Part shown: positions 55,627 to 64,000 of the stretch, in pieces | Position numbering within the stretch: the stretch's first letter is position 1 | How the letters are laid out: every line of letters begins with the position of its first letter | Assembly: GCA_006386115.1 (NCBI GenBank) | Contig: VFIW01000072.1 | Location: 1 to 64,000, forward strand | Source: Globisporangium splendens | Taxonomy: Eukaryota > Oomycota > Peronosporomycetes > Pythiales > Pythiaceae | Reading direction: 5' to 3' | DNA: 64,000 bases | Program-made: the position numbers and the translations under genes | The notes under the pieces: model-generated | What the model saw: only the letters and a program-made list of their open reading frames with translations | Databases searched by the model: none | What the model was told of the DNA's origin: nothing

Positions 55627-56161
55627 TGTAACCGGACACTTCCGAGTTACGCAGCACGGTACGTGTGTGAGGAAGCGTATTCAACGCTTCTCTCAAGGAC
55701 TCTGTTCCGAGAGCTGTTGCCTGCTTCCTGCAGTGCAACAATCGGTTACCTATAGGTCTCTATAGAGTAACCGTCAATAACCAAAGTCTTTAGTTAACGG
55801 TAAAAATGGAACTGTTTATTTGTTGGAGGTTGCCCTCTGTAGGACAACCTGAGTTATCTTTATGTAACTATGAACAATAGCAATCTCAAGTGTAATTACT
55901 CCCCATGGGGCAATGAGTGGCTACGAAAGACTAACGTTAGTTGTCTTATGTGATTGGATGAAATGCGTGTTCAATTATATCCAATCGGAGGCGCCGTCAC
56001 TCAGACTGGCTGCCGGCTCCACCGTGAAGGTTCGAGCAAGTACGACGAACCTCATGGTTCGGTCTTAAACTTGTTGCGCGTACTCTACGTACCGCAAGGT
56101 TCGGTTTGGTTGTGCGGCACAACACAAGTGCGTAACCATGTTACAGTGTAACCCCGTTACA
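55627..56161 (-). repeat. element A 5' LTR
   Basis: 535 bp, TG...CA ends, near-identical to 47609-48141. It contains short palindromic AT/CTATAG stretches near 55755-55765 that may include the TATA region. Confidence 0.95.
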
Positions 56162-56538
56162 TAACCCCTCTTCTGTCATCAAGACCCTCCACATTCTGTA
56201 TGATAGGTCTTGTATATCATTGGATAATAATACAGAAGTAGGTAGGATTTGGACCAATCAGGTCTCAGGAATACAGTAGGAATTCTCCCAACCAACAACC
56301 AGGGTTTTGCATAAGATTTTAGGTTTTACTCGCGGTCTAGCCAGACCGCTCGACATAAGCACACAAAATAAAAACACTCTCATTCTTTCCTCATACTAGA
56401 ACGATCGCTGCAGTATTGGGACCAGCTTTCTCTGGCCCTATACTAAGTTCTATACAAACCCAGTTAGGTGTGACACCTAACTGCGCGCTTCCTCACGGAC
56501 GCACACGCGTACGCCAGCGTAACGGTTGACCCGTTACA
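56162..56538. mobile_element. right piece of the older solo LTR
   Basis: It continues the split LTR after the TAACC duplication of element A and ends TTGACCCGTTACA, followed by the GGAAG target duplicate at 56539-56543. It contains an internal palindrome CAGTTAGGTGTGACACCTAACTG near 56460. Confidence 0.85.
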
Positions 56539-56543
56539 GGAAG

Positions 56544-57414
56544 GGCCAAAGGGGGCTAAGGACTAGCGACGAAGTAGTTGAGCTTTTTTCTTGAACAGTT
56601 TTCTCAATCTCACTTCTCAATTTACCATCGAACACACAAGCCTCCTTACACCGCGGATACCAGCATTCACGACATCAGCACGATTACATCCATCTACACA
56701 CCCATTTACCCGCACACATATCCGAAGCTTGCACCAGACTACAGAAGCAGGTGGGCTACCGTGGCTATCTAGCCTTCACTTCACCTTGAGTGGTATTGGC
56801 AGCATTTCCACCGCGTCCAGGCGAATGGCACAGTACGCGCACTAACTCTGTGCATGCAGGATCCTCGATACATGGTGAACGTGCGGATCATGAGCTACAA
56901 CAGCCGGCGAATAACACTCGATCGTCTCTCCTGGGTGTAGCGTCTCGAGAAGCAAGTCCGTTGCCGCAGCGACATACCGAGCGAAAGTTTTCCTACTCTG
57001 CGTCTCCCTTGTTGCTGGTAAGCTCAAATGAATTGCCGCTCTCTCGACCTCATTTGGTCAAACACAATCTGCAAAAAACCTTGTCCGGATATATGAATAA
57101 CCTTGAACGGTCCTTCCTCTCAGAGTGTATTTCACCTACGACCGCCCAGTCATAATTTTGACATGGGTTTGTATTTGGATCGGGTCCAGATGGACCCAAG
57201 ATACGCCCACTTCAAACGGTTAAATGTATTGACCATCACTCGTAGACTCGCGACAATTAGCTAGATCGAACACAGGGTTTGCATTGCGGTTTCAAGTTTA
57301 GCCGGTCTTTAGCTCGGTTCAGATGCTGGCATCCACTCATCGTCTCTTTTAGACACCAGTTTGACAGCCTTGTCCAAACAACGGTTCACCGCCGTTCGGT
57401 TCGATAACTTGACA
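56544..57414. other. spacer between elements A and B
   Basis: About 870 bp with no supported gene; the first 200 bp are C/A-rich. It is the loop of the large inverted arrangement of the two retrotransposons. Confidence 0.55.
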
Positions 57415-57419
57415 CGCTT

Positions 57420-57953
57420 TGTAACGGGGTTACACTGTAACATGGTTACGCACTTGTGTTGTGCCACACAACCAAACCGAACCTTGCGGTACGTAGAGTA
57501 CTCGCAACAAGTTTAAGACCGAACCATGAGGTTCGTCGTACTTGCTCGAACCTTCACGGTGGAGCCGGCAGCCAGTCTGAGTGACGGCGCCTACGATTGG
57601 ACATAATTGAACATGCATTTCACCCAATCACATAAGACAACTAGCGTTAGTCTTTCATAGCCACTCATTGCCCCATGGGGAGTAATTACACTTGAGATTG
57701 CTATTGTTCATAGTTACATAAAGATAATCCAGGTTGTCCTACAGATGGCAACCTCCAACAAATAAACAGTTCCATTTTTACCGTTAACTGAGTCTTTGGT
57801 TATCGACGGTTACTCTATAGAGACCTATAGGTAACCGATTGTTGCACTGCAGGAAGCAGGCAACCGCTCTCGGAACAGAGTCCTTGAGAGAAGCGTTGAA
57901 TACGCTTCCTCACACACGTACCGTGCTGCGTAACTCGGAAGTGTCCGGTTACA
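57420..57953 (+). repeat. element B 5' LTR
   Basis: 534 bp, begins TGTAACGGGGTTACACTG and ends GTCCGGTTACA; inverted copy of 55627-56161 with scattered differences. Confidence 0.95.
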
Positions 57954-57955
57954 AC

Positions 57956-57969
57956 TGGTAGCACTTGTA
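57956..57969 (+). other. element B primer-binding site
   Basis: TGGTAGCACTTGTA two bases after the LTR, identical to element A. Confidence 0.65.
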
Positions 57970-58025
57970 GTCAATCTACGACCCGGCAGAGGTGACTGCC
58001 TGAATCGCTTCCTCAAGGATTCATA

Positions 58026-59186
58026 ATGGCGTCAATTGACCCTGCGCAGTTCCCGCACCTCTCGGCTGAACACCGGAGTGTGCTGACCCGAATGGCACAA
58101 GCGCTAGGCGACCAAGTCGCTCTAGACGTGCTCTCGGCGTCGCCGGAACAGCAAATCTTTCGACTCGAGCAGTTCGAGAACTTCTCGAACGCTCAGCGCC
58201 TCGAAGGAGAGCGAAGTGCGCAAGCACAAATGCAAGCCACCGCAAGCTTGACCGCAGAGATGCTGCGCTCAGCTGCTGAGTCGCGCGAAGCGCTCGAGCG
58301 AGTGGTATCTGTGGTTGCTGGTGCAGCCACGTCTTTGTCGAGTGCGGTTTCTGCGCCTCAGACACCCGCGTCCCAAACTCCCCGCCCAAGAGCTGTCAAG
58401 ATCGACGCTCCGAAATTCGATGGTGCGGATGGCGACAAGCTCATCCACTGGCTGCTCGCCGTGGAGCGTTGCGCCAAGGCTCAGCTCATCGACAGCAACG
58501 AGCAGATGGTGTCTTACGCCATCTCGAACCTGCGCGGTCGAGCGTCGGAATGGGCATTCTCGACGTTGCTCGCCGATGAGTGTGCATTCGACACGTGGGA
58601 TATTTTCCGTGCGAGAATCACCGCCATGTATCAGCCTCCGAACAACGAAGTGCTGTTGCAAGGTCGTTTCTTCTCCTTGAAACAAGGGAAGCTCTCACTG
58701 GAACGATACATCCAGGAGATGAGAAGCCTGTGCGCGGCGATCACGACCAGCCCTTTGCCTGAGTCTGTGAAAGTGCCTGCGTTTCTCAACGGCCTCAACA
58801 GTGGACCAGCGCGTCAGGAGTTGTACCGACGCTTGCCGGCCACGATGGAAGATGCGATCCGCATTGCGCTCGTTGAGCAGCAATCGTTCAGAGTCAGCCG
58901 ACCTGATTGGAACGCTGGCCGCCACAACGGTGCGCATCACAGCCACCGAGCAGTCACGAATGAGCGGCGCTTCCATGGTCCGACACCAATGGATCTCAGC
59001 AGCGCCGAAGTGACCTGCTTTAACTGTGGCAAGCGAGGACACTATCAGTCGAAGTGTCCCGCTCCAAGGCAGTCTGCTCCTCGCACTGGAAATCAGGCGA
59101 GAGACTACCAAACGCCGCGCGGCAACCACGCTCACCGAGGTGGCAGATCCGCTGTGGCAAGAAAGGGAAACGGAATGTCTCAGTAG
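58026..59186 (+). CDS. gag: gag, element B
   Basis: 386 residues, start 72 nt after the LTR. Capsid-type helical core and one CCHC zinc knuckle (CFNCGKRGHYQSKC) as in element A. It ends at TAG 59184-59186, which sits in the 5' arm of the frameshift stem. The few differences from element A are conservative. Confidence 0.95.
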   Translation: MASIDPAQFPHLSAEHRSVLTRMAQALGDQVALDVLSASPEQQIFRLEQFENFSNAQRLEGERSAQAQMQATASLTAEMLRSAAESREALERVVSVVAGAATSLSSAVSAPQTPASQTPRPRAVKIDAPKFDGADGDKLIHWLLAVERCAKAQLIDSNEQMVSYAISNLRGRASEWAFSTLLADECAFDTWDIFRARITAMYQPPNNEVLLQGRFFSLKQGKLSLERYIQEMRSLCAAITTSPLPESVKVPAFLNGLNSGPARQELYRRLPATMEDAIRIALVEQQSFRVSRPDWNAGRHNGAHHSHRAVTNERRFHGPTPMDLSSAEVTCFNCGKRGHYQSKCPAPRQSAPRTGNQARDYQTPRGNHAHRGGRSAVARKGNGMSQ

Positions 59187-59208
59187 AAGCGGGACGCTCT
59201 ACTGAGAC
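59165..59208 (+). promoter_or_regulatory. -1 ribosomal frameshift signal (element B)
   Basis: Heptamer GGGAAAC at 59165-59171 is read A-AG|GGA|AAC in gag, the required X-XXY-YYZ phase. After a 5-nt spacer (59172-59176) comes an 11-bp perfect stem, 59177-59187 with 59198-59208. The inner GCG (59189-59191) can also pair with CGC (59195-59197) past one bulged A, leaving a GGA triloop. Slipping back one base continues into the protease frame KRNVSVEAGRST without a stop. Confidence 0.92.
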
Positions 59209-62200
59209 AGACTCTATAGCTTCGGCGTCGCCGACTACTAGAGTCGTGCAGATGGGAAGCTTAGTCCCAGGAGCTCTTGACAACAAGGCTCCGAGTGAGA
59301 TGTTGGTATATAGCGCCGATGTGAAGGGCTATGAGAAGAAAATGACGGTTCTTGTTGACTGCGGTGCGTCACAGAACTTCGTCTCGAAGGCAGCTCTGGA
59401 ACAGAGTCTGCAAGCGTATGAGCGACTTGTCCACAGTGGCAAGCGCGAGAAGATGATCGTACGTCTGGCCGATGGGTCGACAGTACACACTGAAGGGGTT
59501 CAAGTCGAACTCTCTTTCAGTTTTTGCGACTTTGTCTGCAAAGAAACGTTCGTGGTACTAGCGATGGGGTCGAAGTACGACCTCATCCTAGGGATGCCTT
59601 GGCTGGCGAAACATCAGCCTTGGATCGATTGGCGAGCACGCACAATCGGAAGCTCCACCCCTTCCTCTGATGAAGAGCGAAGGTTGCGGGAAAATTTCCA
59701 CGCAATGGATGCGAGCTTTGAACACGCTGTGGCAGGGAGCCCAGCAGGAAGACATGCGGCGGCAGCGAGCCCCGCTCAAAACACTCACGCTGTGGCAGGG
59801 AGCCCAGCTAGAAGATGCGCTGAGGCAGGGAGCCCAGCAAAGAGATCAACTGCGGCAGGTAGCCCAGTTTGTGCGGAAGCGCCAGAAAGTCCAGACGTGG
59901 ACACTGGTGCGCAAGTGTGCGGCTCCAGAGCACCCGAGCCAGCCCCCGCAAGTGACAGCGACAGTACAGGTGTACACGCGTCAACCAGCTCGTACCACCC
60001 TGACGGTGCAGTACTGGAGCTCAGAACCGCGAGGTCGCGCGTTCGCATCAACCGACGAGGGCGACGCAAGTTGTCAGCTCGCGAGAGAGACAGTGCATTG
60101 GCATCTGTTGCTGAGGAAACGGCCGCCTCGCATATGATTGCCCCATCTCTCAATGCAGCTGCAACTTCGCTGCGCGCCTTCGACAGGATCTCGGATCCGT
60201 CGATAGATCGCGCTCACGTTGACGTGGCGCTCAGACGCGCGAAGCGCAGTCCGGAAGCAAACGCATCAGACGAAGTGTTCTTCGCTGAATTTGCGGCGCT
60301 CCATGAGCTGCCGAGTACCGTTGAGGCGATTGTATCCCTCGAAGAAATGAGCTATGAGCTCTTTCTTACGGATCTAGAGCGTGATCAGATCCGCGAGATC
60401 GTCGTTCCGACTGCGTTCACGCGTGGCGAACTATGCACCTCGTCCACTGCGGATGAGAGTGTTTTGGAGCCAGACAAACAGAAACGGTTTGCTGCTCAGG
60501 ATTGGGACGCCGTGAAAGGCAGTCCATACTTTGACTTATTGTGGGAGTTCAAAGATGTGTTTCCCGACAAAGTGCCAAGTGCCCTGCCCGTTGATCGTGG
60601 CGTACGGCACGAGATTGACCTCGAGCCCGGGAGCAAATATTGCGTGACCAGACAATGGCCGCTGCCCCGCGAGCAGGTTGAGGCAATCGACGAGTTCTTC
60701 GCGAAACGAGCCCTCGCCGGTCATGTGAGAGAAAGCAAGTCTCCACATAGCTCACCCACGTTTTGTGTGCGGAAAGCGACTGGTGGCTGGCGCATTGTTC
60801 ACGCTTTCAACAAGCTGAACGCCGCCACCATTCCGGCACAAACGCCGATCCCAAGGAAGGATGTCTTGATCGACTCCATGGGCGGCTCGACAGTTTTCTC
60901 CGCACTGGATCTGATGGATGGGTTCTATCAGATCCTCATGCGAGAGAGCGACGTTCCCTTGACGGCAGTAAGCACACCCAGCGGGATGCTGTGGGAGTGG
61001 CTCGTTATGCCGCAAGGTTTGAAGAATGCACCAGCGACGTTCAACCGTCTGGTAACGCATCTTCTGCGTCCTCATCGTGCGTATGCACCGAGCTATTTCG
61101 ATGACATCTTCGTGCACAGTCGTGCCGAAGGAGGTCTCAGTGCCGTTGACGTGCACAAGAGACATTTGCGCTCAGTGTTGCAGTGCTTACGAGACAACAG
61201 TCTGTATTGCAACCTGAAGAAATGCATCTTTGGCGCCTCAGAGATACCGATCCTGGGCTGCTATGTTGGCAAAGCTGGCGTCCGCGCGGACCCAGAGAAG
61301 ATCAAGGCGATCGCCGACTGGCCGATCCCAAAGAATGTCAAGGACTTGCGCAAGTGGCTTGGCTTGGCAAATTACTTGCACAAGTACAGCCACAACTATG
61401 CGGCAAGAGTCCGTCCGCTCACGCATCTCTTGAAAAAGGATGTCGAGTGGGACTGGACAAATGATGTCATGAATGCATTCATTGACGTGAAGGAGTCACT
61501 AGTTCGCGCTCCTGTCCTGGCGTTGCCGGACCACACGAAAGCCTTCAGTGTCGTGTGCGATGCCAGCGATTTTGCAATTGGCTGTGCGCTGATGCAGAAG
61601 GATGATGACGGCCATGAGCGCGTCGTATCATACCAAAGCAGACTGCTTAAGGCAGCTGAAAAGAATTATCCTGTGCACGACAAGGAGCTGCTTGCGATCA
61701 AGTACGCTCTCTTGAAGTTCAGGGTCCACCTTTTGGGTGCGACACCGTTCGTTGTGTACACGGATCACGCGTCCTTGCGGACCGCGATTAATTCCCCCCA
61801 TTTATCGCAGCGAATGGCGCGATGGCTTGCATTCTTCTCCGAGTTCAACTTTCGGGTCGAATACAAGCCGGGAAAGGAAAATGTTCTGGCGGACGCGCTC
61901 TCGCGCCGTCCAGATTACGAGTCGAGCGCTGACAGCAGCTCTGACGCCCTGTGTTTGGAGCGCACTCCTGATCTCATGCATCTGAGCATCAGTCGAGTGC
62001 AAACAAAGCTCAAGGACAATATTCAGTCGCTTTACGCAAAGGACGATGAATGTCGCTTGTTGATTGCTCACTTTGACGGCTCGTCGAAAGAGTCATTGCC
62101 TGCCAAACTCGAGTCAAAGCTTGCTCGGTTTAGTTACCACGACGGGTTGTTGTGGCATCGACTGTCCAACTTTGATTACCCGCGTGTGTATGTACCGCAT

Positions 62201-64000
62201 GACCAGGATCTGAAACTTTCGATCCTGCATGAGTTTCACGATGCACCAGCGAGTGGGCATCTCGGACGTGAAAAGACCTTCTTGCAAGTGTCTAATGTGT
62301 TTTGGTGGCCACACCAATACAAATGGGTGGCCAATTATGTACGCTCATGCGAGCAGTGCCAGCGCGTGAAGCCTGCGGGCAAGAACAAAGCGCCGCTGCA
62401 TCCGCTGCCGATTCCGCAAGACTGCTGGAAGTCGGTCAGCATGGATTTCGTCTTCGGTTTCCCGGAAGACAAGACGCGCAACACAGGCGTCGTCGTGTTC
62501 GTCGATCGACTGAGCAAAATGGTGCATGTTGCACCCGTGCGCAAGCATGTCACTGCGCAAGAGACGGCGTGCCTATTTTTAGAGCACGTGTTCCGCTATC
62601 ACGGCTTGCCCGAGTCTATTGTATCAGACCGGGACCCGCGTTTTACCGCTGCCTTTTGGCGCGAACTCTTTCGCCTGCTCGGCACAGATCTGGCGTTGTC
62701 CACTGCCGATCACCCCGAGACAGACGGGCAAACCGAGCGCGTGAACCGTGTCGTCGAGGATATTCTTCGCAGCATCGCTGTCGATCATCCCCGCGACTGG
62801 AGCCGCTGGCTGCCGTACGCCGAGTTTGCTATAAATAGCAGCGAGCACGCCTCTACGGCCGTGACTCCGTTCTATTTTAACTCGCTGCGGCACCCGCGCG
62901 TACCCGCCACTCTGTTCGAGGGCGTCGAACGTTCTGCGGTGGGAGGGCAACTCGCTGCGCTCGATGCGAGCGCGCGATCTCCGTCACCGGACGTGGCGTC
63001 GACCGCTCACGTGGACGCGCGCGATGCGCCGCCTGTGCGTTCGCACTTCGAATCTGTCACGGTCTTACCGGACGGCACGAGTTCCACACTTGCAGAGAAA
63101 AACACGGTACCGAGTTACGGTACTCGTGTCCCTATAGATGGCTCTTCCACGGTACTGAGTTACGGTACTCGTGTGTCCATAGATGGCTCTCCCACGGTAC
63201 CGAGTTACGGTACTCGTGCTAAAAATAGCCAGTCTCAGACGGAATCAGGCGACTGCTCGTGCGAGCGTCAGCCACGAATGGAAGGACGCGCGGTGTCACA
63301 CACCGGCGCAGAAATAGATCTCTCTGCAGCACGCGCTGCGAGAGCAACGAAAAAGCAAGACAAAGCCGTCGCGGCAGCGCGGCAATTTGTCGATGAGCGC
63401 GCAGCATTGTTGCGTCGCGTACGCGACCAACTAGCTGCTGCGCAAGACAAGCAAAAGCTCTACGCCGATAAATCGGGTAGAAAGAACAAACAAACGTTTT
63501 GTGTGGGTGATAAAGTGCTATTGAGCATTAAAAACCTACCAAACGATGCAGTCACAACGCTCCCCAGCGGGAGTAAGTTGTTGCCACGATTCATCGGGCC
63601 ATACACTGTTGTGGAGAAGATTGGAGACTTGAATTACAAGCTCGATCTCCCAACGAGAATGGCAACGCACCCCGTGTTCTACGTGGGTTTGCTTAAGCGC
63701 TACCATGACGCTACTGTGGATTTTTATCCCAGTCCGGGAGAACGTCGGTCTCATCAGGGGGCTCAGACGCCGCCCATCGAGACACGAGCGCGTTGTGCCT
63801 CTCCCAAAGCGTCTTCACTCGCGGAGCGTACCTCGCGTGGAAGTGCTTCCCGCGGACATGGTACTCCTCCAGCATCTGACGAGCTTCCTTCAGCTCCGTC
63901 TCAAGCGCTGTCACCCTCTGCTTCAACAGCGAGGTTTCGTCCAGATATTGCTGGCGAAGGGTACGGACGTCTTGCTGTAGCGCCCCCAAAGACGATGCGT
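59165..64000 (+). CDS. pol: pol polyprotein, element B (partial, open to window edge)
   Basis: Reading the -1 frame from the slippery site, 1,612 codons run to position 64000 without a stop. Domains: protease (VDCGASQNFV), GSPA-type repeat linker, reverse transcriptase (WRIVHAFNKLN, YFDDIFVHS), RNase H (VVCDASDFAIGCAL), integrase zinc finger and DDE core with SDRDPRF and DHPETDGQTERV, then the start of the region before the chromodomain (ends near APPKTMR). It reads TGG where element A has its stop and has an unbroken T run where A has a deletion. No independent start codon is needed because entry is by frameshift. The chromodomain lies beyond the edge. Confidence 0.94.
63103..63218. repeat. 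45-bp tandem repeat in pol (element B)
   Basis: Same array as 50363-50478 in opposite orientation, about 2.5 units, with unit-specific differences (TAGATGG versus TCGATGG forms). Confidence 0.85.
63711..64000 (-). CDS. antisense ORF of element B (C-terminal part)
   Basis: The frame is open from the window edge down to TAG at 63711-63713. It encodes the coiled-coil end of the antisense protein (LRQQYLDETSLLKQRVTALE). It aligns without gaps to the element A protein over the last 90 residues, with a handful of substitutions. The start lies outside the window. Confidence 0.65.
   Translation of the reverse strand, partial: ASSLGALQQDVRTLRQQYLDETSLLKQRVTALETELKEARQMLEEYHVRGKHFHARYAPRVKTLWERHNALVSRWAASEPPDETDVLPDWDKNPQ

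Larger units (their letters stand above)
47609..56161 (-). mobile_element. Ty3/gypsy chromovirus, element A (full length, inactivated)
   Basis: 8.55 kb, minus-strand orientation, flanked by 5-bp target duplications TAACC (47604-47608 and 56162-56166). Order in element direction: 5' LTR 56161-55627, primer-binding site, gag 55554-54394, pol (PR, RT, RNase H, integrase, chromodomain) 54415-49296, antisense ORF 48326-49870, polypurine tract 48154-48142 and 3' LTR 48141-47609. The two LTRs differ by about 14 substitutions and 2 short indels by eye (about 3 percent), so the insertion is not recent. Pol carries a premature stop and a frame-breaking deletion. Confidence 0.95.
57420..64000 (+). mobile_element. 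Ty3/gypsy chromovirus, element B (3' part outside window)
   Basis: Same family as element A, opposite orientation. 5' LTR 57420-57953, primer-binding site, gag 58026-59186, frameshift signal, pol open from 59165 to the window end, and the antisense ORF reaching in from the right. The 5 bp before the LTR are CGCTT (57415-57419); the matching right duplicate cannot be seen. No disabling change was found in the visible portion, so this copy may be intact. Confidence 0.95.

Noticed and set aside
59670..60137. 155-codon plus-strand frame in element B
   Set aside because: Out-of-frame shadow of the GSPA-repeat linker of pol; the same shadow exists in element A.

Overview
This is a 64 kb window of a eukaryotic nuclear genome, most probably an oomycete (Phytophthora/Pythium/downy-mildew group). 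Three things point there. Genes are compact, with short GT-AG introns (about 50-250 nt, donors GTAYGT/GTRAGT). Several promoters carry a 16-nt initiator close to the oomycete core element GCTCATTYYNCAWTTT: at the two MLF-like genes, the GH17 gene and the enoyl-CoA hydratase gene. The START-like protein is of the kind expanded in oomycetes. No rRNA, tRNA or CRISPR was found.

1-20.4 kb, mitochondrial and stress genes. Two minus-strand CHCHD2/10-type twin-CX9C proteins and two minus-strand HSF-type regulators with an unusual recognition helix. Then a three-exon START-like protein, a DNAJB/Sis1-type co-chaperone behind a heat-shock element, and a CCDC6-like coiled-coil protein. Last comes a near-perfect inverted duplication of about 1.09 kb carrying two identical, divergent MLF-like genes, also with heat-shock-type sites. 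MLF proteins and DNAJB chaperones are partners in animals, so this may be a proteostasis neighbourhood.

20.7-27.3 kb, a large decayed gene for a secreted, cysteine-rich repeat protein. It has an in-frame stop, frameshifts, a 5'-truncated LINE flanked by a 16-bp target-site duplication, and a second LINE tail.

27.5-46.6 kb, conserved housekeeping genes: TMF1-like golgin, RIO1 kinase, CDK10-like kinase (7 exons), GNL3/Grn1-like nucleolar GTPase, TRMT112 (5 exons), secreted GH17 glucanase, RPAP2/Rtr1-like CTD phosphatase (6 exons), mitochondrial enoyl-CoA hydratase (5 exons) and canonical poly(A) polymerase (about 10 exons). Exon joins were worked out by hand from splice sites and phase, and exon lengths sum to multiples of three.

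47.5-64 kb, Ty3/gypsy chromoviruses. Element A (47609-56161, minus) is complete, with 5-bp target duplications TAACC, but its pol carries a nonsense change and a one-base deletion. It sits inside an older solo LTR with its own duplications (GGAAG). Element B (from 57420, plus) lies head-to-head with A; its pol frame is open to the window edge. Both join gag to pol through a textbook -1 frameshift signal (GGGAAAC, 5-nt spacer, 11-bp stem enclosing the gag stop). Both also carry a long antisense ORF between pol and the 3' LTR, complete in A (514 codons). The frameshift signal and the antisense gene are the most novel-looking parts of the window.
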